From positions 248,001 through 312,000 of the forward strand of contig CAWCUZ010000007.1 of assembly GCA_963798795.1 (NCBI GenBank): 64,000 nucleotides of DNA, read 5' to 3'. The notes beneath the pieces are model-generated. The model had not been told where the DNA came from and made no database searches. It saw only the letters and a program-made list of their open reading frames with translations. Positions 18,270 to 27,337 of this stretch are shown here, in pieces. The translations under genes were made by a program, and so were the position numbers. The stretch's first letter is position 1. Every line of letters starts with the position of its first letter. The DNA comes from CAWCUZ01 sp963798795 (GTDB lineage: Bacteria > Acidobacteriota > Vicinamibacteria > Vicinamibacterales > SCN-69-37).

Positions 18270-19549
18270 ACCTTCTTCGCCATCCCCGGCTGCGGCTGCT
18301 CTGGATTGCGCTGCGGTACCGGAACTTCCGCCTGCTCTGGCTGGGCCTGACGGTCTCGTTCTCGGGGTCGTTCATGCAGCAGGCCGCGATCCTGTGGCAC
18401 GTGTCGATCCTGGTCGCGCCCGACCGCCGCGGCCTGGCGCTCGGGATGGTCGGTCTCGTCCGCGTCGTGCCGATCGTCGTCTTCTCGATGCTGGCGGGCA
18501 CGGCGGCCGACGTGTTCGACCGGCGCACGCTGATGCTGATCACGCAGATCGGCGGCACGGGCGTGGCGTTCACGCTGGCGCTGCTCGCCCACAACGGCCT
18601 GTCGGCCGTCTGGCCGATCTACGTGCTCGCCGGCCTCGGCGCCGCGGTCGGGTCGTTCGATCCGCCGGCGCGGCACGCGCTGGTGCCGATGCTCGTCCCG
18701 CGCGAGCACCTGCCGAACGCCATCAACCTCAACACCGTGATGGTGCAGGTGGCGTCGGTCGCCGGGCCGGCGGTCGGCGGCGTCTTCATCGCGGTGGGCG
18801 GCGTGACGTGGGCGTACGTCTTCAACGGCTTCTCGTTCCTGTTCGTCGTGGTCGCGCTGCTGATGATGCGCGACATCCCGCCGATCGAGCGCGGCGCCCA
18901 CCACGCCGCCGACCAGATTTCGCTGGCCGCGGCGCTCGCCGGCCTCCGGTTCGTGTTCCGCTCGCCGATGATCCGCGCCACGATGCTCCTGGATTTCTTC
19001 GCGACGTTCTTTTCGTCGGCGACGGCGCTCCTGCCGATCTTCGCGCAGGACATCCTCCACGTCGGCGCGCGCGGCTACGGCTGGCTGTACGCCGCGCCCG
19101 CCACGGGCGCCGTCCTCGGCAGCGCGGCCATGCTGCCGATCTCGCATCGCCTGCATCGCCAGGGCGTGACGCTCGTCTGGGCCGTCATGGCCTATGGCCT
19201 GGCCACGGTCGTGTTCGGCTTCTCACACTGGTTCTGGCTGACGTTCGCGTGCCTGGCGGCTTCGGGCGCGAGCGATGCGGTGAGCATGATCATCCGCAAC
19301 CTCGTGCGCCAGCTCGAGACACCGGACGCGCTGCGCGGCCGCATGATCGGCATCAACATGGTGTTCTTCATGGGCGGACCGCAGCTCGGCGAGCTCGAAG
19401 CCGGCGTGGTGGCGCACTGGATTGGCGCGCCGCTGTCGGTGATCACGGGCGGCCTCGGCTGCCTGGCGGTGACGGGCGCGCTCGCGGCCCTCACGCCGGA
19501 GCTCCGGCATTACGTCCTGCCGGAACGGGAACGTCGTGCGGCCACATAG
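18263..19549 (+). CDS. MFS transporter (EntS-like)
   Basis: About 428 residues with 12 predicted membrane helices. It begins WIALRYRNFRLLWLGLTVSFSG and has the loop 2-3 MFS signature as AGTAADVFDRRTLMLITQ. This matches the MFS_3/EntS group of drug or siderophore exporters. No ATG fits: the TTG at 18263 is taken because it starts just before the first helix and overlaps the panE stop, which implies coupling to panE. Energy source is expected to be the proton gradient; substrate unknown. Confidence 0.82.
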   Translation: MLNLLRHPRLRLLWIALRYRNFRLLWLGLTVSFSGSFMQQAAILWHVSILVAPDRRGLALGMVGLVRVVPIVVFSMLAGTAADVFDRRTLMLITQIGGTGVAFTLALLAHNGLSAVWPIYVLAGLGAAVGSFDPPARHALVPMLVPREHLPNAINLNTVMVQVASVAGPAVGGVFIAVGGVTWAYVFNGFSFLFVVVALLMMRDIPPIERGAHHAADQISLAAALAGLRFVFRSPMIRATMLLDFFATFFSSATALLPIFAQDILHVGARGYGWLYAAPATGAVLGSAAMLPISHRLHRQGVTLVWAVMAYGLATVVFGFSHWFWLTFACLAASGASDAVSMIIRNLVRQLETPDALRGRMIGINMVFFMGGPQLGELEAGVVAHWIGAPLSVITGGLGCLAVTGALAALTPELRHYVLPERERRAAT

Positions 19550-19619
19550 GCTCACGAAGATCTGGTCAGGCGCCGCGGGCGCCGGGTGCGTCACACGGCC
19601 GGCGGGACGCGGCACGACA

Positions 19620-20522
19620 TCAGCGCACCAGGTACCGATCGAAGAAGCCGACGACCCGGCGTTCGTATTCCTGCGGCAGCGCGCCATCGAAGCCGGTGTG
19701 GCCGACCTTCGGTTCGAACCACAGTTCCTTCGGATCGTGCGCGGCCTCGTACAGACGCTCGCCACTGCGGCGTGAGATCGCTTCGTCGGCCCCGCCCTGC
19801 ATCAGCAGCACGGGACGCGGGCTCAGGCGGCCGATCACCCGCGTGGCGTCCACATCCGCCACGTCGAAACGGGCCTCGCGCTCGGCCCAGAACGTGATCA
19901 GCGGCGCGAACGGAAAGGGCGGCAGCCCCGTGAAGAAGCGGACGCTGTCAGCCACCGTGTCGTTGAGCGACGAAAACGCCGAGTTGGCCGCGACGGCGCG
20001 GATATGCTCATTGGCCGCCGCGTACTCGATCGCCAGCGTGCCGCCGAATGAATTGCCGAGCAGGCCGACGTGCGCGTCGCCGGCCAGCCGGCCGTCGATG
20101 TAGCGATACCACGCGTCCAGGTCCGGCAGCTCGAGCCGGCCGAACGTGATCAGGTCGCCCTGGCTCAGGTCGTGCGCGCGCAGCGCCGGAACCAGCACGC
20201 CGTAGCCGTGCCGGTGCAGCATGGCCGCCTCGTCCAGCATCTCGCTCCGGTCGCTCTTGTAGCCATGCTGGGCGATGACGAGCGCGCCGTTGTCGCCGGG
20301 CACGTACCAGCCGACCAGCCGCGCCCCGTCGGCCGCCGTGACGTCCACGTCCTGGTAGAGCATCCGGTAGTCGGCCGGCGTCTTCGACGGCAGGCTGCGG
20401 CTCGCAATCGGATTGGTCAGCAGTTCGTGCGCGCGCAATCGCGCCGTGTTGACCAGGTCGACGCCGCCGCCGGCGGCCAGGAGGCCGAGGACGGCGAGGG
20501 AAATCTTGAGCCGGCGTGTCAT
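19620..20522 (-). CDS. Alpha/beta hydrolase, membrane-anchored or secreted
   Basis: 300 residues. N-terminal hydrophobic segment (ISLAVLGLLAAGGGVDLV) acts as anchor or signal. The catalytic set is complete: nucleophile Ser in LLGNSFGGTLA, acid Asp in MQGGADEAIS, and His in KVGHTGFDG; the oxyanion region is IAQHGYKSDR. It resembles the bacterial BEM46-like or dipeptidyl-peptidase-like serine hydrolases. Transcribed divergently from the M16 protease gene with 42 bp between the starts. Substrate unknown. Confidence 0.85.
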   Translation of the reverse strand: MTRRLKISLAVLGLLAAGGGVDLVNTARLRAHELLTNPIASRSLPSKTPADYRMLYQDVDVTAADGARLVGWYVPGDNGALVIAQHGYKSDRSEMLDEAAMLHRHGYGVLVPALRAHDLSQGDLITFGRLELPDLDAWYRYIDGRLAGDAHVGLLGNSFGGTLAIEYAAANEHIRAVAANSAFSSLNDTVADSVRFFTGLPPFPFAPLITFWAEREARFDVADVDATRVIGRLSPRPVLLMQGGADEAISRRSGERLYEAAHDPKELWFEPKVGHTGFDGALPQEYERRVVGFFDRYLVR

Positions 20523-20564
20523 GACGTGCCCGGTCCGCCAGCTTAGTATAGGAGCGGAGACCCC

Positions 20565-23426
20565 ATGACTCGTTTCAGACAGGCCCGTCTGCTACTGCTC
20601 GGACTCACGCTCGTGGCCGCGACGGCGATTGTGCGCGCCGGCCAGACGCCCGCCACGGCTTCGCCCCAGGCGGCCGCCTCGCCGCAGACCGCCGCGCTCA
20701 CCGCGGAACTGCCGGTCGCGCCGGACCTGGCGGCCGGGCGGTTCGACAACGGCCTGCGCTACTTCGTGCGCACCAATCACAAGCCCGAACAGCGAGCCGA
20801 GCTGCGCCTGGTCGTCAACGCCGGGTCCATCCTGGAAGACGACGACCAGCAGGGGCTGGCGCATTTCGTCGAGCACATGGCCTTCAACGGCACGGCGCAC
20901 TTTCCCAAGCAGGACGTCGTCACCTTCATGCAGTCGATCGGCATGCAGTTCGGCGCGCACGTCAACGCGTACACGAGCTTCGACGAGACCGTATACATGC
21001 TGCAGGTGCCGACCGACAAGCCGGACGTCCTCGACCGCGCGCTGCTCATCCTCGAGGACTGGGCGCACAACGTCACGTTCGATCCGGTCGAGATCGACAA
21101 GGAGCGCGGCGTCATCATGGAGGAGTGGCGCCTCGGGCGCGGCGCCGCGACCCGCATGCAGGACAAGCAGTTCCCGGTCCTGCTCAAGGGCTCGCGCTAC
21201 GCCGAGCGGATTCCCATCGGCAAGCCGGAGATCATCCAGAATTTCAAGCCGGCCCAGTTGACGCGGTTCTACCACGACTGGTACCGGCCCGACTTGATGT
21301 CCGTCGTCGCGGTCGGCGACTTCGACCAGACGGCCGTGGTCAAGGAGATCCAGCAGCACTTCGCGTCCATTCCGGTGCCGCCGAACCCGCGGCCGCGCCC
21401 GGCCTACGACGTTCCCGACCAGCCGGGCACCGACTACGCGATCGCCACCGACAAGGAAGCGGCGCAAACGACCGTCAGCGTCTACCACAAGGAGCCCGTG
21501 CGGGATCCGCGGACCGTCGGCGCCTACCGCCAGCAGATCGTCGAGGGCCTGTTCGAGAGCATGCTCTCGGCGCGGTTCTCCGAGATGTCGCAGCAGCCCG
21601 ACGCGCCGTTCCTCGGTGCCGGTCCGGGCCGCGGCCTGTTCGTGCGCACCAGGGAAGTGTCGACGCTCTCGGCGCTCGTCAAAGACGACGGCGTCGAACA
21701 GGGGCTGGACGCGCTGTTCACCGAAGCGGAGCGCGTGGCGCGCTTCGGGTTTACCGCGACGGAACTCGATCGCCAGAAACAGAACGTGATGCGCTCGCTC
21801 GACCAGCTCGTCGCCGAGAAGGACAACCAGCCGTCGGGCCAGCTGGCCGATGAGCTGGTCCGCCACGTAACGGATCGGGAGCCGGTGCCGGGCATCGTGT
21901 ACGAACACGCGCTCTACGCGCGGTTCCTGCCCGGGATCACGCTCGCCGAAGTGAATCAACTCGCGAAGGGTTGGGTTCCCGACGGCAACCGCGTCGTGCT
22001 CGTGAGCGGACCGGACAAGCCGGGCGTGACGATGCCGAGCGAGCAGGCGCTGGCCGCTGTCATGAAGGCGGTCGCCAACAAGCCGCTGACGGCGTACGTC
22101 GACACGGTCGACGCGCAGCCGCTCCTCGACCGCGTCCCCGAACCGGGTCGCGTCGTCGACACGTCGACGAAGGACGCGTACGGCATCACGGAATGGACGC
22201 TCAGCAACGGCGTTCACGTGGTGCTGAAGCCGACGACGTTCAAAGAGGACGAGATCCTGTTCCGCGCGACGGGCCCCGGCGGCACGTCGCTCGCGAGCGA
22301 CGCCGACTTCATTCCGGCGGCCACGGCCAGCCAGGTCGTGGGCACCGGCGGCCTCGGGGCGTTCAGCGCCGTCGACCTTCGCAAGGCCCTGACCGGCAAG
22401 GTGGCGTCGGCGCGGGCCTCGATCGGCGACACGGACGAAGTGGTGAGCGGGAGCGCCTCCCGGAAGGACCTCGAGACGATGTTCCAGCTCATCTACATGA
22501 CGTTCACCGAACCGCGCAAGGATCCGACGATCTTCGGCGTGCTCACGAGCCAGATGAAGACGATCCTGGCGAACCGGAGCGCCTCGCCGGAGTACGCCTT
22601 CGGCGTGGCCCTGCAGTCGGCAATGACGCAGGACCACCCGCGGGCCCGGCCGATGACGCCGGAGCTGGTCGACCGGATGAACCTCGACCAGTCGTTCGCC
22701 TTCTACACGGATCGGTTCGCCGACGCCAGCGCCTTCACCTTCGTGTTCGTGGGGAGTTTCGACCTGCCGGCGGTCAAGCCGCTCGTCGAACGGTATCTCG
22801 GGAGTCTGCCGGCCACCCACAGGAACGAATCGTGGAAGGACATCGGCATGCGGCCGCCGGGCGACGTCGTGGTACGCAAGGTGGAGAAGGGCATCGAGCC
22901 CAAGAGCGAGGCGGCCATCGTGTTCAACGGCCCGTTCGACTACAACCAGACGCAGCGCGTGGCCATTCGCGCGCTGGCGAACGTGCTCGAGAACCGGCTG
23001 CGCGAGAAGCTTCGCGAGGATCTGGGCGGCACCTACAGCGTCAGCGCGAGCGCGAGCTACGACAAGATCCCGGTGCCCGACTACAGCGTGGCCGTCGAGT
23101 TCGGCTGCGCGCCGGATCGGCTCGACGAGCTCGTCAGGACGGTGTTCAGCGAGATCGAGGGCCTGAAAGCGAAGGGCCCCACCGAGGCTGAAGTGGGGGA
23201 CGTCAAGGCCGCCTTCAACCGTGACTTCGAGACATCGAGCCGACAGAACGGCTGGCTCGTGAACCAGATCTCGCTCCGCTACGAGTACGGCGAGGAGCTC
23301 GACAGCCTGTTCCACATCACCGACTACTACAGCGCGCTCACGGCGGACGCCATCCAGGACGCCGCGAAGCGATACCTCGACACGAACCGCTACGTGCAGG
23401 TGACGCTGGTGCCGGAGAAGAAGTAG
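20565..23426 (+). CDS. M16 family zinc metallopeptidase (PqqL-like)
   Basis: 953 residues with two M16 halves. A signal peptide (about residues 1-25) sends it to the periplasm. The inverted zinc motif HFVEH is at 100-104 (H100, E103, H104), with the distal Glu expected in the DKERGVIMEEWR block. The second half, from about 540, has no HxxEH, as usual in two-domain members where it forms the closing half of the clamshell. It probably degrades peptides. An AT-rich AGTATAGGAG just upstream combines a possible -10 and the ribosome site. Followed after 2 bp by the TauE gene. Confidence 0.9.
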   Translation: MTRFRQARLLLLGLTLVAATAIVRAGQTPATASPQAAASPQTAALTAELPVAPDLAAGRFDNGLRYFVRTNHKPEQRAELRLVVNAGSILEDDDQQGLAHFVEHMAFNGTAHFPKQDVVTFMQSIGMQFGAHVNAYTSFDETVYMLQVPTDKPDVLDRALLILEDWAHNVTFDPVEIDKERGVIMEEWRLGRGAATRMQDKQFPVLLKGSRYAERIPIGKPEIIQNFKPAQLTRFYHDWYRPDLMSVVAVGDFDQTAVVKEIQQHFASIPVPPNPRPRPAYDVPDQPGTDYAIATDKEAAQTTVSVYHKEPVRDPRTVGAYRQQIVEGLFESMLSARFSEMSQQPDAPFLGAGPGRGLFVRTREVSTLSALVKDDGVEQGLDALFTEAERVARFGFTATELDRQKQNVMRSLDQLVAEKDNQPSGQLADELVRHVTDREPVPGIVYEHALYARFLPGITLAEVNQLAKGWVPDGNRVVLVSGPDKPGVTMPSEQALAAVMKAVANKPLTAYVDTVDAQPLLDRVPEPGRVVDTSTKDAYGITEWTLSNGVHVVLKPTTFKEDEILFRATGPGGTSLASDADFIPAATASQVVGTGGLGAFSAVDLRKALTGKVASARASIGDTDEVVSGSASRKDLETMFQLIYMTFTEPRKDPTIFGVLTSQMKTILANRSASPEYAFGVALQSAMTQDHPRARPMTPELVDRMNLDQSFAFYTDRFADASAFTFVFVGSFDLPAVKPLVERYLGSLPATHRNESWKDIGMRPPGDVVVRKVEKGIEPKSEAAIVFNGPFDYNQTQRVAIRALANVLENRLREKLREDLGGTYSVSASASYDKIPVPDYSVAVEFGCAPDRLDELVRTVFSEIEGLKAKGPTEAEVGDVKAAFNRDFETSSRQNGWLVNQISLRYEYGEELDSLFHITDYYSALTADAIQDAAKRYLDTNRYVQVTLVPEKK

Positions 23427-23428
23427 GC

Positions 23429-24250
23429 GTGCTCGGCTCCGTCGGCTGGACGATGCTCGCCGGGGCGATCGCCGGCTGCCTCGGCGCGCTACTCGGCATC
23501 GGCGGCGGCGTGTTCCTGGTGCCGTACCTGAACCTCTGGATGGGCCTGCCCATGCCGTCCGCCAGCGGCATCAGCCTGGTCACCGTGATTGCCACGTCCA
23601 GCGTGGTATCCGCGTCGCCGAAGCGGCTGAAGACCGCCAACCTCCGGCTCGGCATGGTGCTCGAGGTGTTCACGACGATCGGCGGCTGGCTGGGCGCGTA
23701 CGTGGCCTATCTTCTGGCCGAGTCGACGCGCCAGTGGATCTTCGGCGGGACGATGGCGCTGATTGCCGTGATCATGTTGCGGCGGCTGGACCGCCGCAAC
23801 GTGATCAAGGACGCGGACGTCGACGTCGGCGCCCTGGGCGCCCGCTATCACGAGGACGAGAGCGGCGGCGTCGTGGCGTACCGCGTGAAGCGGATTCCGC
23901 TCGCGTTCGGGGTGTCCACGGTGGCTGGGGTCCTCTCGAGCCTGGCGGGGATTGGCGGCGGCGTGCTCAAGGTGCCCGCGCTCAACGCGTGGTGCGGCGT
24001 GCCGATGCGTCCGGCTGCGGCGACGAGCGCGCTGATGATCATGGCGACCGCGATGGTCGGCGCCGCCACGTACTTCCATCACGGTGACGTGATTCCGGAG
24101 CTGGCCGGCGCGGCCGTGCTCGGCGTCCTCGCCGGATCGCGGCTCGGATTCCATCTGGCGGCCCGCAGCCGTGCGAAGCAACTAAAGGCGCTGATGGCGA
24201 CCGTGCTGGCTGTGGTGGCCCTGATCTACTTCGTGAGGGCCCTCACATGA
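23429..24250 (+). CDS. TauE/SafE family membrane transporter
   Basis: 273 residues, about eight helices in two homologous halves, each with the glycine motif of the family (LLGIGGGVFLVPYLN near the start, SLAGIGGGVLKVPALN in the middle). Members export sulfite, sulfoacetate or related organic acids. GTG start directly after the M16 stop. Its stop overlaps the ATG of the DUF1634 gene (ATGA), a pairing seen repeatedly for this family. Substrate cannot be read from the sequence, though sulfite is the best-known one. Confidence 0.87.
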   Translation: MLGSVGWTMLAGAIAGCLGALLGIGGGVFLVPYLNLWMGLPMPSASGISLVTVIATSSVVSASPKRLKTANLRLGMVLEVFTTIGGWLGAYVAYLLAESTRQWIFGGTMALIAVIMLRRLDRRNVIKDADVDVGALGARYHEDESGGVVAYRVKRIPLAFGVSTVAGVLSSLAGIGGGVLKVPALNAWCGVPMRPAAATSALMIMATAMVGAATYFHHGDVIPELAGAAVLGVLAGSRLGFHLAARSRAKQLKALMATVLAVVALIYFVRALT

Positions 24251-24546
24251 AGCCGGCCGACACCGACCTCACCCGGCTCGAACACCAGATCGAGCGGTTC
24301 CTCCGGTTCGGCGTGATCGCGGTCGCCGTCCTGCTCGCCGCCGGGCTCGTGCTGTCGTTCGCCGGCCGGCCCGTCGCCGGCCACTGGTCGCTGAACGCGG
24401 GCATCGTCGTCCTGATGGGGATTCCCGCCACCCGCGTCATCGCCTCGTTCATCGACGCCCTCCGGCGCGCCGACCGCCTGCTCGCCTGGTCCACCGGGAT
24501 CGTGATGACGATTCTCTGCTGGCAGCTGGTGCGGGCGCTGGTCTAG
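24247..24546 (+). CDS. DUF1634 membrane protein
   Basis: 99 residues with three hydrophobic segments (about 18-38, 48-66, 77-97). Starts LTRLEHQIERFLRFGVIAVA, which matches DUF1634 proteins. These are typically encoded next to a TauE/SafE transporter, as here with a 4-base overlap, and are thought to be its small partner. Followed by a heptamer array, so the operon ends here. Confidence 0.82.
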   Translation: MKPADTDLTRLEHQIERFLRFGVIAVAVLLAAGLVLSFAGRPVAGHWSLNAGIVVLMGIPATRVIASFIDALRRADRLLAWSTGIVMTILCWQLVRALV

Positions 24547-24547
24547 G

Positions 24548-24586
24548 GAAGGCAGAAGGCAGAAGGCAGAAGGCAGAAGGCAGAAG
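24548..24586. repeat. Heptanucleotide array (GAAGGCA)5
   Basis: Five perfect GAAGGCA units plus GAAG, in the 48-bp gap between the converging DUF1634 and molybdoenzyme genes. The same unit recurs, six times, at 57229-57270. Confidence 0.95.
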
Positions 24587-24594
24587 TTTGACGG

Positions 24595-27282
24595 TTAGAT
24601 GTCATACGTCTCCGCCTTCGGCTTGAGCGGCCGATCGAACCACCTCGGCCGCCTCGTGCCGTCGGGGCCTGGCGCCGGGCGCGTGCGCTCGAGCCACTCG
24701 CGGTAGATGCGGAACGACTCGTTCGTGTCGACCTGGATGTCGCCGTAGCGGTCGTCGGCGTGCGCCTTCTCCACGTTGACGCGCTGGTGCCAGCAGTGCA
24801 TGCCGCTCACCGGATCGGGCTGGACGGGGAACGTGACGTTCTGGTGCACGCCCACCTCGCTCCACCAGATGCGGCGGCTGTCCGGGTCGGCGCTGTCGAA
24901 GGGCGCCGTGCCGTGCATCTGGCGCATCCGGTAGCGCCCCTGGCCGTCGGAGGTGATGCGCACGAGCGACGAGGACGCGCGCGATCCGCCCTGCTGCTCG
25001 TTCAGCCGCCACCGTCCCAGATGATGTGACATCCCGACGACGCCGGGCCGGATGCCCTCGGTGATCCAGGCCCGCGTGACGAAGTAGCCGATCGCCGTGC
25101 GGACCTTCACGAGATCACCCGTCGCGACGCCGAGCCGCGCGGCATCTCCGGTGGCCATCCATAGCGGGTTGTTGTGCGAGATCTCGTACAGCCATTTCAC
25201 GGGCGAGCGGGTGTGGATGAGCGTCGGCAGCCGGAAGTTCGGCAGCAGGTCGAATTCGTTCGCGTCGCGGTCGAGCGTGCGCCAGTACACATGGCCGGGC
25301 ACGTAGCGCGGCACGGCATGCTCCGGCCAACCCCAGGTGGCCAGCGTGGAGGAGTAGAACTCGAGCTTTCTCGACGGCGTGTTGAACCCGGCGCGCCGCA
25401 CGCCGTCGACCTGCACGCCGCCGGTCTCCACCGCCTGTTCGTGCGCCCTGGAGTAGGCGACCTCGTCCACCTTGAACGCGCCGTACTTGCGCATGTACTG
25501 CAGCGGCGTCAGGTTCTCGGCCGCCGCGGCGTCGGGCAGCCCGGGCACGGAGTTCTCGAAGATCCAGCCGTAGTACTCGTCCACGGTGATGCGCTGGCCC
25601 GGGCGGTACGGCGATTCGAAGTACTTCCGGATGCCGAGCGAGTTGTCGGGGTCGATGGCCCACGAGAGCGCGATCCAGAACTCGGCCTCCTCCCACACCT
25701 CGCCGGGATTCGCCTCGTGCGTCTGCGCCACCGGCTGGCCGCGGCGCTCGAGCGCCACGCGCTTCACGGGCTGCCGGAATCCAAGCCATCGGCCGGCGTG
25801 CGTTTCCTGGCTCATCGTGTCGTGGCGCTCGGTGCCGAGCCCCATCGGCAGCACGTAGTCGGCGAACCAGGCCGTCTCGCTCCAGATCGGCGTGAGCGCC
25901 ACGTGCAGCCCGATCTTCGACTCGTCCTGCAGGACCTCGAGCCACGTGAAACCGTCGGGATTGGTCCAGACCGGGTTGTAGACGCGCGTGAAATACGTGT
26001 CGATGCGGCCGCGACCCTCCTTGAGGAAATGCGGCAGCAGGAAGCTCATTTCGTGGAACGAGAGCGGGAACTCCCGCGGGAACAGCAGCTCGTTCCAGTA
26101 GTCGGCCGGCGGCGGCGGGTTCGGGTGCTTCGGGACGAACTTGTTCGTGGCGTGCAGGTTCACGCCGCCCGGCTCGCCCACGGCGCCCATCAACACGACC
26201 AGCAGGTACAGCGCGCGCGTGATCTGCCAGCCCCACAGGTGGCCCGACGCGGCGGCCCGCCAGCTGTGCGTCGAGAACGCCGTGCCGGCTGCGGCGATCG
26301 CCTCGGCGGCTTCGACGATCCTGTGCGCCGGCACGCCCGTCTCGATCTCCGCGTACTCCGGCGTGAAGAGCTCGTACTCCTCCTGGAACGAGGCCTCGAA
26401 CGCCTCGAACGTCCGCGGCCGCTCGGGCCAGGCGGCTTCGAGATACGCCTCCCAGTTCACCCAGCGGCGCACGAACTCGCGGTTGTACTTCCCGTGATCC
26501 ACCAGGTAGCGGGCGATCGCCAGCAGCAGCGCCGCTTCCGTGCCCGGATGGGCGGGCATCCACAGGTCCGCCTTGGCCGACGTGTTCGACAGCCGCGGAT
26601 CGATGACGATCAGTTTGGCGCCGCGCGACGTGCCTTCGATAATCCGCTGCGCGTGCGGATTGAAGTAATGACCGGCCTCGAGGTGCGACGAGAGCAGCAG
26701 GATCGTCTTTGCGTTGGCGTGGTCGGGCGACGGGCGGTCCGCGCCGGTCCACAGGAAGTGGCCCAGCCGCGCGGACGAGGAGCAGACATTCGTATGGCTG
26801 TTGTGGCCGTCGAGTCCCCACGCCTGCAGCACGCGGTTCGTGTAGCCGTCCTCGCCCGGCCGGCCCACGTGATACATCAGCTCGTGCCGGCGTCCCTCGA
26901 CGATGGCCCGGCGGATGCGCGCGCCCAGATCTTCGAGCACCTCGTCCCACGTCACGCGCCGCCATTCGCCGGCGCCGCGCGCGCCCACCCGCTTGAGCGG
27001 GTACAGAATCCGATCCGGATCCTCGAGCTGGTTCGGCGTGACCACGCCCTTGGCGCACGTCCGGCCGCGGCTGCCGGGGTGCACCGGGTTGCCTTCGATC
27101 TTGCGGACCTCGAGCGTCTGCTTGTCGACATAGGCCAGGATGCCGCACGCCGATTCGCAGTTGAAGCAGATGCTCGGCACGATCCAGTACCGGCGCCGCT
27201 CCTTGCGCGGCCAGCTCGTCGACTCGAAATCGACGTAGTTGTCCCACTCCGACGGATCGGGGTGACGGCGGAAATCGCTCAA
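24595..27282 (-). CDS. Molybdopterin oxidoreductase, catalytic subunit
   Basis: 895 residues, DMSO-reductase superfamily. A [4Fe-4S] site is made by C39, C42, C46 and C76 (CFNCESAC and GRTCAKG). Bis-MGD-binding segments follow, and Cys167 in NVCSSS is the likely molybdenum ligand. No twin-arginine signal is present, so the subunit should stay in the cytoplasm. The opening (SEWDNYVDF, IEGNPVHPGSRGRTCAKG) resembles the phenylacetyl-CoA:acceptor oxidoreductase branch (PadB) more than formate or nitrate enzymes; the actual substrate is uncertain. Encoded after its electron-transfer partner, separated by a short heptamer array. Confidence 0.88.
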   Translation of the reverse strand: MSDFRRHPDPSEWDNYVDFESTSWPRKERRRYWIVPSICFNCESACGILAYVDKQTLEVRKIEGNPVHPGSRGRTCAKGVVTPNQLEDPDRILYPLKRVGARGAGEWRRVTWDEVLEDLGARIRRAIVEGRRHELMYHVGRPGEDGYTNRVLQAWGLDGHNSHTNVCSSSARLGHFLWTGADRPSPDHANAKTILLLSSHLEAGHYFNPHAQRIIEGTSRGAKLIVIDPRLSNTSAKADLWMPAHPGTEAALLLAIARYLVDHGKYNREFVRRWVNWEAYLEAAWPERPRTFEAFEASFQEEYELFTPEYAEIETGVPAHRIVEAAEAIAAAGTAFSTHSWRAAASGHLWGWQITRALYLLVVLMGAVGEPGGVNLHATNKFVPKHPNPPPPADYWNELLFPREFPLSFHEMSFLLPHFLKEGRGRIDTYFTRVYNPVWTNPDGFTWLEVLQDESKIGLHVALTPIWSETAWFADYVLPMGLGTERHDTMSQETHAGRWLGFRQPVKRVALERRGQPVAQTHEANPGEVWEEAEFWIALSWAIDPDNSLGIRKYFESPYRPGQRITVDEYYGWIFENSVPGLPDAAAAENLTPLQYMRKYGAFKVDEVAYSRAHEQAVETGGVQVDGVRRAGFNTPSRKLEFYSSTLATWGWPEHAVPRYVPGHVYWRTLDRDANEFDLLPNFRLPTLIHTRSPVKWLYEISHNNPLWMATGDAARLGVATGDLVKVRTAIGYFVTRAWITEGIRPGVVGMSHHLGRWRLNEQQGGSRASSSLVRITSDGQGRYRMRQMHGTAPFDSADPDSRRIWWSEVGVHQNVTFPVQPDPVSGMHCWHQRVNVEKAHADDRYGDIQVDTNESFRIYREWLERTRPAPGPDGTRRPRWFDRPLKPKAETYDI

Positions 27283-27299
27283 CGCCTCGAACTCCTGAC

Positions 27300-27327
27300 A
27301 GAAATCACAAACCGCAAATCACAAATC
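27300..27327. repeat. Short heptanucleotide array (NCAAATC)4
   Basis: Four units AGAAATC, ACAAACC, GCAAATC, ACAAATC in the gap between the ferredoxin-NrfD gene and the molybdoenzyme gene. It is AT-rich compared with the surroundings and lies about 18 bp before the downstream start. Confidence 0.75.
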
Positions 27328-27337
27328 GGAAGCCTGC

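Noticed and set aside
20592..23315. 907-codon open frame antisense to the M16 protease
   Set aside because: Arg/His-rich low-information translation with no domain; a GC-rich shadow of the well-supported protease on the other strand.
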